A DNA stretch of 64,000 nt from Verrucomicrobiia bacterium DG1235 (GTDB lineage: Bacteria > Verrucomicrobiota > Verrucomicrobiia > Opitutales > Opitutaceae): contig DS990592.1 in the NCBI GenBank assembly GCA_000155695.1, positions 3,919,820 to 3,983,819 of the forward strand. Direction: 5' to 3'. The notes under the pieces were generated by a model. It did no database searches. It was not told the origin of the DNA and saw only the letters and a program-made list of their open reading frames with translations. The stretch's first letter is position 1, and each line of letters begins with the position of its first letter. The translations under genes and the position numbers were made by a program. Positions 1 through 6,920 of the stretch are shown here, in pieces.

Positions 1-2886
1 GACGGTGTCTCCCGTATCGTATCTTTCTTTGCTTGGAGAGAGCGTTACGGTGCCTCCGCTGGTGTAGTCATTTACACTATAGCCGGGTTGAAATGTTGGC
101 TCATTCAGCCAAAAATATGAAGCAGAATTTTTACTATTGTGAGAAAATTCTAGTCTTAATGTATTCTTTCCGGGAGGGAAGTTTCTCGAGTAAAATTGTA
201 GTCTGTCAAAATCCAGTTCTATATCGATTTCTTCGTCATTGAGAAATGCTCTTGTTGAAGGTATTCCTTCAAAATTTACACCAAGACGAGGGTCGAAACG
301 TAGCTCCCCTGGACCTTCGACTTCAAAGGCTATAACTGTTGATTGTGACTCTCCTATTCGTTGAGAAACAAGATCAAATTCGTCGATTTGAGGTCTGAGA
401 ATACGCCAATCGGTTGTGAGGTCTTCAAGTATCTCTATATTTGATAGAAGTTGCTTTGGTTTAAAAATAGGGGCAAACGTTAGCCCCGGTTCAACGGTGA
501 AAGAAAAACTAGCTGCTTCCCCCTCCGCATTCCCATACCATCCTGCAAATTCGTGATTGCGATCTGCAGTGGCTGTTAACATGACCTGTTCACCGATTTG
601 GTAATATTGTTTCGCGGGTACGAATTCCAGATTGCCACCCGTTTTATCTAGTACGTTTAAACCGACCTCTATCGACGCGATTTCTACAAGAATGGGAGAT
701 ACTTGATAGTTAGTGGTTGTTGGTTTGAGGGCGATACGAAATGGTTCGTCTTGAAAGTGTAGTTCAATACTGTGCTCACTCCATTGAGCGTTGGGCCAAT
801 GTTCGTATATTAATTGTCCATTGGCGGCATTGATGTGGGCTGGATTGTCGCCAAGTGTTTTGTACCTGTAGACAATTCTTGCCGGGCTATCAAGTTCTGT
901 TTGAAACCAAGCGTTTGCCTTCGGGGTAATTTGATCGATCTTAAACAACTTGCCTGAAGATGCTTCCGCTGAGTCGATGAATTCCCAAGGTAGATCGCCT
1001 GATAGGGTCCAGGTTGCCCCTGATGCATGTACTGTTTTGCCCATTTGAGCTGTTATTTTCGAATGGTCCACAAGCTCGAAATCGATTGTAGGGGACTCGG
1101 ATGTAGCGTCACCATTCCAGCCGAGGAAAGTTGCATCTTCGTGCGGAATGGCAGTCAAGGATACCACTTCACCTCTGTCGTAGAGAGTCTTATCAGGGGA
1201 TCTTTTAACGTCGCCGAAAGCTGAGCTAGTGATTAGCTCGTATCCCTGCCGCCATGATAGATTGGCTAGGTTAATAGTAAGCAGTTCTTCAGTTGGATTA
1301 TAGGGAAAGGAAGCACTTCCAGTCAGACGGTGAGAGCCAGAAGGGATGTAAAGCTTCGTATAAAGAGTTTGGTCTGGTTGAACAAGATCGATCCCTTCAC
1401 CATTTAAACTGAGCTTTAGGCTGTTTGAATTAGTGGGTCCATCCATGATTGCAGTGGTTTCGAAGATTCCTGGTCCTTCTAAAATTGTGCTAAAAAGAAT
1501 GGGGTCTGTGGAGCGTTCGCTAGTTGTGAAGGATAGGGATTTTAGTGTGGTAGAGCTTGAAACTGTTATTGAATCCCACGTTTCATTCCCAGCGGAATCA
1601 TCGTGTAGTTCTGTTTCGTACTTCCAATCCAAGTCGGCGAAGGCTTTGTTTCGCCCGAAGACAGCTGTAATTTCTTGTGCATTGCTGGCTGCCAAAAGAA
1701 GTGGGTTTTGGGTAGAATTTATATCGCCTTCAAAGCGTAAGAATTCCCATCCAGCATCTGGTTCAGCTGTGAGTTCAACAGATTCTCCTGGAATGTATGT
1801 TGGTTTATCTGGAAATAATTTCAGTGTTCCGGAGCCTTTGCCTTGGAGAGAGAAGCTGGTCCCTTCTGCGTATGAGATTCCGTTTACCAATGCTCCATTA
1901 TGCAACCGAAAGAACAGCTGCTGCTTCCCTCGGGGGACTGGAACTCTAACCGAACTAGAAAGTTCACTTTTTCGATCATATTTATAGATGTATTCACCAT
2001 CCACTGAAAAGTATGGTTTTCTACCACTCATTGGGTATATCAAAAACTCTAAGACACCGGGACCTTCTGCTTCGATGGCGAATCCGTCTTCGAATCCGAA
2101 TGCTAGTTCGTGGTTTGTGTTTTCGTTGTTTACGCTATAAATTTCCGTGTCTTCTGGGATTAGGACCTCGTAGTTATCGATCGCTGTTACTTTCCATAAA
2201 TTAGCCCTAGGATTTACATGACCTTCTAACTGAAGTAGTATGGGGTTGGTTTTCCCGTTGAGTTCGAGCTCGGTTGGGAGATTCGTCCAATACCTAAAAC
2301 GATGTTCGCCATTCGGAACGACTCTAATTTCTATTGGTTCGCCGAGTTCATAGTTATTTTTCTCGGGGGTTATTGTTGTTGTTCCGTTACTCGCTTCAGG
2401 TTGTACCAAAAAGCCTGGAGTAAATGATAAGCTATCTATCCAGATAGATGTTGGCTTATCGAGATTAGTAGTCTGCAACACAATGGAAACCTTGGATTCC
2501 GAATGCAGATCAATAGGAAAAATATACTGCTTCCATTCACTCGATGTATAAAAAGTTTTTTCGTGAGGGCCGAGGATTTGATTCTTATCCGGGTCGGGGT
2601 CTTCCGAAGACTTTGCGTAGAAGGAAACCCAACCTATGGATTCACTTGGCTTGAACTGAAGAGTAGATGAAAACCTAGAATAACGCTTGCTAGCGATATC
2701 GTTGTGGATTCGTAACGAGGAACTACCTGCATAGAAATCGGAAAGGTCTGTTTCACTCTCGCCAGCGACGATACTGAGCTCGAGTTCCGAAAGGTTTCTC
2801 GCATCTAAGTTTTCTGAGAGTTGGGCGAATGACCAAGAGGCAGGGAGTAGGGCGAGAAGGTAGTATATCAGACGGTCACACCGCAT
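1..2886 (-). CDS. Giant secreted protein with InlB-type B repeats (5' part only)
   Basis: The frame is open from an ATG at 2886 down to base 1, 962 codons without a stop, so the gene continues past the window edge. The N-terminus (MRCDRLIYYLLALLPASWSFA) is a good signal peptide. About residues 30-150 read like a jelly-roll or carbohydrate-binding-like domain. After that comes a module repeated at least five times, ending with a strand pattern like 'P-x4-Y-x-x-G-x-x-V-x-L-T-A-x-P-x4-F-x-x-W-x-G-D'. This is the signature of the divergent InlB B-repeat family (Flg_new_2). Examples are 'YIPGESVELTAEPDAGWEF' and 'YQIGEQVMLTATADRNHEF'. Such repeats are known in extracellular adhesins and enzymes, so an exported surface role is likely but the function is unknown. 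There is no good Shine-Dalgarno before the ATG. Base composition is AT-richer than the genes at 3-13 kb. Confidence 0.8.
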   Translation of the reverse strand, partial: MRCDRLIYYLLALLPASWSFAQLSENLDARNLSELELSIVAGESETDLSDFYAGSSSLRIHNDIASKRYSRFSSTLQFKPSESIGWVSFYAKSSEDPDPDKNQILGPHEKTFYTSSEWKQYIFPIDLHSESKVSIVLQTTNLDKPTSIWIDSLSFTPGFLVQPEASNGTTTITPEKNNYELGEPIEIRVVPNGEHRFRYWTNLPTELELNGKTNPILLQLEGHVNPRANLWKVTAIDNYEVLIPEDTEIYSVNNENTNHELAFGFEDGFAIEAEGPGVLEFLIYPMSGRKPYFSVDGEYIYKYDRKSELSSSVRVPVPRGKQQLFFRLHNGALVNGISYAEGTSFSLQGKGSGTLKLFPDKPTYIPGESVELTAEPDAGWEFLRFEGDINSTQNPLLLAASNAQEITAVFGRNKAFADLDWKYETELHDDSAGNETWDSITVSSSTTLKSLSFTTSERSTDPILFSTILEGPGIFETTAIMDGPTNSNSLKLSLNGEGIDLVQPDQTLYTKLYIPSGSHRLTGSASFPYNPTEELLTINLANLSWRQGYELITSSAFGDVKRSPDKTLYDRGEVVSLTAIPHEDATFLGWNGDATSESPTIDFELVDHSKITAQMGKTVHASGATWTLSGDLPWEFIDSAEASSGKLFKIDQITPKANAWFQTELDSPARIVYRYKTLGDNPAHINAANGQLIYEHWPNAQWSEHSIELHFQDEPFRIALKPTTTNYQVSPILVEIASIEVGLNVLDKTGGNLEFVPAKQYYQIGEQVMLTATADRNHEFAGWYGNAEGEAASFSFTVEPGLTFAPIFKPKQLLSNIEILEDLTTDWRILRPQIDEFDLVSQRIGESQSTVIAFEVEGPGELRFDPRLGVNFEGIPSTRAFLNDEEIDIELDFDRLQFYSRNFPPGKNTLRLEFSHNSKNSASYFWLNEPTFQPGYSVNDYTSGGTVTLSPSKERYDTGDTV

Positions 2887-3096
2887 AAGTAAAAAAAGGA
2901 GCTACAAACAGTGCTATGTTTTAGGTATTGTGGCAAGGTCCTTTCGAATAGCCTATTTCTCAGTTTAGATACATTGTTACGTTTGTCGGATCCGTTTTAG
3001 ATCTGATTCGCGACCAAAGTCGTTCCTCGAAAAAGGTTCCAGTGTTTCGACTAGAGCCTAGGAGGTTGAGAATCGTGTTACGAGTACGCTCCTGCC

Positions 3097-3284
3097 TTAG
3101 CCAATGATGGCTACGGCTTCGTTCACGTCCGAGGCGGAGGAGAAGGGGATGGTGTCACCTCCAATGGCTTGGCCCTCAAGGGTGTGGCTCTTGATGCCCT
3201 AGCTGATTCCGTTTGGATTCTAGATGGTGATGCTGGCGGTCTTACCTCGCAATTTACGGGTGACTTTTGACTCGGGCTGATCGG
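3097..3284 (-). pseudogene. Degenerate 3' end of a GH94 cellobiose phosphorylase gene
   Basis: Read on the minus strand, this stretch aligns in frame with the last 60 or so residues of the intact cellobiose phosphorylase at 6921-9362. Compare K-V-T-R-K-L-R-G-K-T with K-V-T-R-K-F-R-G-K-T, then G-D-T-I-P-F, and finally D-V-N-E-A-V-A-I-I-G with E-V-N-E-V-V-A-I-I-G, followed by a TAA. Two in-frame TAG codons interrupt it and there is no 5' part. It is a remnant of a lost third GH94 gene or of a partial duplication. It lies immediately upstream of the blaI promoter. Confidence 0.85.
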
Positions 3285-3313
3285 CTTGAGCAGATGGGGG
3301 CTGATTTTTTTTC

Positions 3314-3342
3314 TTGAGTCTACTACAAATGTAGTAGAATCT
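3314..3342 (+). promoter_or_regulatory. BlaI-type operator inside the blaI promoter
   Basis: Positions 3320-3337 hold a perfect inverted repeat, CTACTAC-AAAT-GTAGTAG. It contains TACTACA-N2-TGTAGTA, the form of site bound by BlaI/MecI repressors. A -35-like TTGAGT (3314-3319) and a -10-like TAGAAT (3335-3340) flank and overlap it with a 15-bp spacer, so a bound repressor would block RNA polymerase. Transcription would start only a few bases before the ATG at 3351, so the message would be nearly leaderless. The promoter hexamers are inferred; the palindrome is plain in the sequence. Confidence 0.75.
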
Positions 3343-3350
3343 ACGACACG

Positions 3351-3761
3351 ATGTCGATGAAGAGAAAATCCGCGAGCGAGAAGCTCAGTCCGATGGAGCT
3401 GGAGATCATGCAGACGTTTTGGAAGCTGAAGTCTGCTTCGATCCGAGAGGTGCAGGAGGCTCTTCCGAAGAAACGGAAAGTCGAGTATACCACGGTGCAG
3501 ACGATCGTCTATCGACTGGAGAAGAAGGGGGCGGTGCGAAGGGCGAAGAAGATTGGGAACGCCCATGTCTTTGAGCCATTGGTGACGAAGAAAAGCGCGA
3601 TTGGCTCGATGGTGGATGACTTTCTATCGCTCTTTGGGGGATCGGCTGAGCCTGTGATGCTGCATATGGCGGAGTCGGGAAAGCTTTCGCTAGAGGATCT
3701 TAAGGCGCTTGAGGATGCGATTAAGCAGACACGGGAGAAGAAGGAGGCTGGAGATGAGTGA
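3351..3761 (+). CDS. blaI: BlaI/MecI-family transcriptional repressor
   Basis: At 136 residues this is the usual length of the penicillinase-repressor family. An N-terminal winged helix (about residues 10-80) carries the family pattern 'LSPMELEIMQTFWKL...SIREVQEAL...YTTVQTIVYRLEKKGAV'. It is followed by the C-terminal dimerisation helices that the partner protease normally cleaves near. The gene has its own palindromic operator just upstream, so it is probably autoregulated. The 3' end overlaps the start of the M56 protease gene by 8 bases, the classic blaI-blaR1 arrangement. An alternative start lies at 3357. In Verrucomicrobiota such pairs are frequent and often not tied to beta-lactams, so the true signal is open. 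Confidence 0.9.
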   Translation: MSMKRKSASEKLSPMELEIMQTFWKLKSASIREVQEALPKKRKVEYTTVQTIVYRLEKKGAVRRAKKIGNAHVFEPLVTKKSAIGSMVDDFLSLFGGSAEPVMLHMAESGKLSLEDLKALEDAIKQTREKKEAGDE

Positions 3762-5412
3762 TCGAACCTATTTCATGGTGTCGCACCTTTGGGAGTCGAC
3801 CTTGTTCGGTATTGTATGCGTTTTGCTGATACTGGCGTTGGGGCGCTCGTGGAGCTACAGTCGCCATTTTCTAGCATGGGCGAGTTTGTTGAAGCTGCTG
3901 GTTCCTTTTTCGGCTTTGGCTCCTGTGTTTTCCTTTTTCGGGAAGTACTTTGCTTCGGGTGTAGAGGGAGAGGGGCAAGGATTGGGCTACTTGGATTTGA
4001 CGGCGCGTGGTTTGAAGATCGATACATGGGTGGACCTGGGCGGTGTTGAGGTTGCTGACGAGACTGGGTTGCCTTGGGAGCTTCTTATAGGCGGCGTATG
4101 GGGTGCGGGTGTAATGGTATTGGCCACACTTTGGCTGCGGCAATACTTGATAGTGACCAAGACTCTCGGATCGGCTAGCGAGCTGGCCGACGATGGGTGG
4201 CAGGAGCTGGCGGGACGGGTATGGAAAAATGGGATACAGAAGATGCCCCGGATTCTCGTTTGCCGGGAAGAGGGTTTGCTGGCGGGTGTTTTTGGCATTG
4301 TTCGGCCATCGGTGGTGATCCCAGCGTCCTTGGATAGGGCGCTTTCCGAAGCGGAGCGCGAGGCGTTCTTGCGGCATGAATTTCAGCACGTGTACAAGCG
4401 TGATACTCTTTGGCTCTTCGTCCAAACATTGATTCGAAATCTATTCTGGATGCATCCCTTGGTGTGGTGGCTGGATCGTCAGATAAGCGCGGAGCGCGAG
4501 ATTTTGAGGGACGAAGAGGTTATCCGAAAAACCGAAAACGTAACATCATATCTAAATTGTCTGATGAAAGTATCAAAAATTAAGCTGCCCAGCAGCTATG
4601 CCACCAGTGTGGGAATTATGGGGGCTCCTTTTGTAAAGCGTATCAAGTCCATCTCTCGATACGGGAAGTCCCGTGTGGGGGATGTTGTCTCCGCGATCGG
4701 GAGCGTGTTGGCCGTCGTGGCTTTGATGGTTTTCTTGTCTGCTTCTTTGTCGTTGAGCGACTTGAGAGCGGAAGCCGCGGAGACGGTTGAGAAGGAGCAT
4801 AAGCTAAAAGTGGAGCCGGATTTGACTGAAGCCGAGCAGGCTCTTGTGAAGGAGGTCCTGGGATTCATCGAAGAACAAGGAGGCAAGGAGCGGGCTCTCA
4901 AGAAGATTCAAGAGGCGATCGATGAGGACTCTACGGCGGCTTTCGAGTTCATCGCTGGTAATTTTCATGCTGAAAAAGGTGAGCTAGAAAAGGCGATCGA
5001 GTATTATCAGCTCGCAGCGGGTAAGTTCCCGAGTTTCCTGAGGGCCATCAGAAATTGCGCGATCTTGCAGGTGAAGGAAGGGCACTACGAGGATGCTAAA
5101 GTGAATTTTCTACGTGCTACACAACTGGGAGCTGATGATACGACGACATACGGTCTTCTTGGTCTCAGCTATATAAATACGGGAGATCCCGCATCGGCGG
5201 AGCATTACTACCGTTTGGCTTTAGAAAAGGACTCAACGGTGAAAGACTGGAAGGTCGGCCTCGCGAAAGCCCTCTTGCAATCAGAGCAATACTCCAAAGC
5301 GGAGGAAGTCCTCGTACCTTTGGTGGAAGAGGCAAAAATGGAGGGGAACCTGAAAAGCCACGAAATCCTTTTGGGGAGTCTTAAGAATGCTCGCCTTGCC
5401 ATGGGGCAATAA
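3754..5412 (+). CDS. BlaR1-like M56 membrane metalloprotease with C-terminal TPR region
   Basis: The start is taken at 3754 (MSDRTYF), which has AAGGAGG six bases upstream and overlaps the blaI stop; an upstream TTG at 3709 is unlikely. The protein is 552 residues. Several N-terminal membrane segments surround an M56 zinc-protease domain with the motif HEFQH at residues 208-212, and a last membrane segment lies near 308-335. In BlaR1/MecR1 the extracytoplasmic C-terminus is a penicillin-binding sensor. Here it is replaced by about five TPR-like helical repeats (about 365-550), starting after a charged coiled stretch. The protease probably cleaves the co-encoded BlaI on a signal. The TPR region suggests a protein or peptide rather than beta-lactam as trigger; that is inference. 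Confidence 0.85.
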   Translation: MSDRTYFMVSHLWESTLFGIVCVLLILALGRSWSYSRHFLAWASLLKLLVPFSALAPVFSFFGKYFASGVEGEGQGLGYLDLTARGLKIDTWVDLGGVEVADETGLPWELLIGGVWGAGVMVLATLWLRQYLIVTKTLGSASELADDGWQELAGRVWKNGIQKMPRILVCREEGLLAGVFGIVRPSVVIPASLDRALSEAEREAFLRHEFQHVYKRDTLWLFVQTLIRNLFWMHPLVWWLDRQISAEREILRDEEVIRKTENVTSYLNCLMKVSKIKLPSSYATSVGIMGAPFVKRIKSISRYGKSRVGDVVSAIGSVLAVVALMVFLSASLSLSDLRAEAAETVEKEHKLKVEPDLTEAEQALVKEVLGFIEEQGGKERALKKIQEAIDEDSTAAFEFIAGNFHAEKGELEKAIEYYQLAAGKFPSFLRAIRNCAILQVKEGHYEDAKVNFLRATQLGADDTTTYGLLGLSYINTGDPASAEHYYRLALEKDSTVKDWKVGLAKALLQSEQYSKAEEVLVPLVEEAKMEGNLKSHEILLGSLKNARLAMGQ

Positions 5413-5432
5413 ACAATTACCACACCGTGCGA

Positions 5433-5470
5433 GCAGTCCGAGTCCTCTGGATTCGGGCTGCTTTTTTGTT
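5433..5470 (+). terminator. Rho-independent terminator of the blaI operon
   Basis: A 13-bp stem with GT wobbles (GCAGTCCGAGTCC / GGATTCGGGCTGC, loop TCT) is followed by six T residues. It begins 20 bases after the stop codon of the M56 gene. Confidence 0.85.
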
Positions 5471-5492
5471 TAGTGGAAGTGAACGGATCAGG

Positions 5493-5527
5493 TTGGCCTG
5501 CGGCCAAGTAGGTGCCGCTGCGCGGCA
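5493..5527. repeat. Two back-to-back perfect mini-hairpins with identical TGC loops
   Basis: TTGGCC-TGC-GGCCAA (5493-5507) and TGCCGC-TGC-GCGGCA (5513-5527) are separated by five bases. Each is a perfect 6-bp stem with the same loop. The pair lies in the 219-base gap between convergent genes and resembles REP-type intergenic palindromes. No other copy of this exact pair was noticed in the window. Confidence 0.6.
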
Positions 5528-5631
5528 TTAGGTTCTTTGGGGAGGGCGATGGGTGAGGCATTTCCCTAGTATATTTGTGAGCTGAGTTTGGTCGTTTTGG
5601 TGCTTTGATTTGGTTTGTTGTGCGATGCTCT

Positions 5632-6735
5632 CTATGCCTCCACTAGCGAGTGGTTCAGGTAGTAGCGGGTGTGTTTGAGTTCTCCGGTTTTCCTTAGGGC
5701 TTTCTTTTTGAGGAGATCGGTGAGGTCGCGGGTGGCGGTGGCGCGGGAGGTCTTTGTGATCGCGAGGTAGTTTTCGGCGCTCAATCCGCCGGTGAATCCT
5801 TCGGGCCCTGCTTCAAACAGTTTTCGAATGACTTTCGTTTGGCGGTCGTTGAGCTGTGGGCCGAGGTGCTCGAAGAACTTGGCCTTTGCGATGGAGAATT
5901 CTACGTGAGCTAGCGTCGCCATTTGGGCCTCGAGAACGGTGTTGGCGAAATAGCTGAGCCAGCTTGTTATTTCGTTCGTTTTGTTGATGTCGTGAAGGGC
6001 GGAGTAGTAGGCTTTCTTGTTTTTCTCGATGGTTTGGGCGAGAGCGATGAGGGTCGGTTGTCCGAGCTTTTCGGCGAGCGCTTTCTCGGAGATGGCTCGT
6101 CCGATGCGGCCGTTTCCGTCTTCGAAAGGGTGGATAGAAACAAAATACGCGTGAGCGATGCCTGACCGCGTCAGGGCTGGCAGGCCGTTCTTCGTTTTCT
6201 GGAACCAATGAATGAAGCGTTTCATTTCGGAGGGTAGTGACTCTGAAGGCGGCGCCTCGAAGTGAACTTTCGGTTTTTGCACTGCTCCGGATACGATCTG
6301 CATGGCGCCGCTACTGGTTCGATAACGCCCGATTTCTTGGATCATCTTTCGCGAGCCGAGCAACATCTTGTGCCAACCGAATAGTGTTTCGTGTTCGAGT
6401 GGAGCGTCGTAGTTCTCGTAGAGGTCGACCATCATTTCGGCAACCCCTTGCTCGCTTGGGGGGATTTTGCCGGTTTCAGTTTGCAGGCCGAATTGTTTGC
6501 GGATCGATGACTGGAGGCTTTCGCGGTTGAGGTACTCCCCTTCGATTTCGGAGGTCTTGAGCGCTTCTTCGCTGATCAGATTGACCGTGATGGATTTTCG
6601 TTCGTTTTTGCTGAGATGCTTGAAGGCTCCGAGGAACCTGCCGGATTCTTGTAGAAAACGATTTTCGAGATCAGTCAGCGCTTCCTTGTCGTAGGTGAAG
6701 TTTGGCCAATCATCTCTTTCCCAGTTCCATAACAT
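5632..6735 (-). CDS. Fic family protein (DUF4172-Fic-winged helix)
   Basis: The protein is 367 residues. About residues 1-90 look like the DUF4172 N-terminal region and carry T-S-E-I-E-G, matching the [S/T]xxxE[G/N] inhibitory helix that blocks the active site of class II Fic enzymes. The Fic core has the motif HPFEDGNGRIGR starting at residue 202, with the catalytic His and phosphate-binding loop intact. A C-terminal winged-helix-like region (about 290-367, 'AENYLAITKTSRATATRDLTDLLKK') suggests DNA binding. Fic enzymes usually transfer AMP from ATP to hydroxyl side chains of target proteins. No toxin or antitoxin partner gene is adjacent, in keeping with self-inhibition. Boxes upstream suggest autoregulation. 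Confidence 0.9.
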   Translation of the reverse strand: MLWNWERDDWPNFTYDKEALTDLENRFLQESGRFLGAFKHLSKNERKSITVNLISEEALKTSEIEGEYLNRESLQSSIRKQFGLQTETGKIPPSEQGVAEMMVDLYENYDAPLEHETLFGWHKMLLGSRKMIQEIGRYRTSSGAMQIVSGAVQKPKVHFEAPPSESLPSEMKRFIHWFQKTKNGLPALTRSGIAHAYFVSIHPFEDGNGRIGRAISEKALAEKLGQPTLIALAQTIEKNKKAYYSALHDINKTNEITSWLSYFANTVLEAQMATLAHVEFSIAKAKFFEHLGPQLNDRQTKVIRKLFEAGPEGFTGGLSAENYLAITKTSRATATRDLTDLLKKKALRKTGELKHTRYYLNHSLVEA

Positions 6736-6737
6736 GG

Positions 6738-6808
6738 GTTATAGCTTTTTACTGTTTAGCTCAAAATGGCAATTTAAATGAGTTATAGGATTCGATTCTA
6801 TAACTCAT
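6738..6808 (-). promoter_or_regulatory. Putative operator of the Fic gene: three GTTATAG boxes
   Basis: GTTATAG lies three bases upstream of the Fic start codon (6738-6744). A second direct copy lies at 6782-6788, and this one forms an 11-bp perfect inverted repeat (ATGAGTTATAG / CTATAACTCAT, 6778-6808, 9-base spacer). The Fic protein has a C-terminal winged helix, so binding by its own product is a reasonable inference. Confidence 0.6.
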
Positions 6809-6844
6809 GGGAATGGCGGCAGGGAGGACGTTTGCTCCTGCTAA

Positions 6845-6874
6845 AAAGGCGTCAGTCTTTCGACTGACGCCTTT
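6845..6874 (-). terminator. Strong hairpin terminator after the cellobiose phosphorylase gene
   Basis: A perfect 13-bp stem (AAAGGCGTCAGTC / GACTGACGCCTTT, 4-base loop) has A/T runs on both sides, so it can work in both directions. It lies 46 bases past the stop codon of the minus-strand phosphorylase gene. Confidence 0.85.
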
Positions 6875-6920
6875 GAGATTGAGAGTCGCGGTGCTAGGCC
6901 GCTTCCCACGATGATCGGGG

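Noticed and set aside
1433-1987. 184-residue plus-strand frame near the left edge
   Set aside because: It is antisense to the long open frame of the InlB-repeat protein, which explains the region better.
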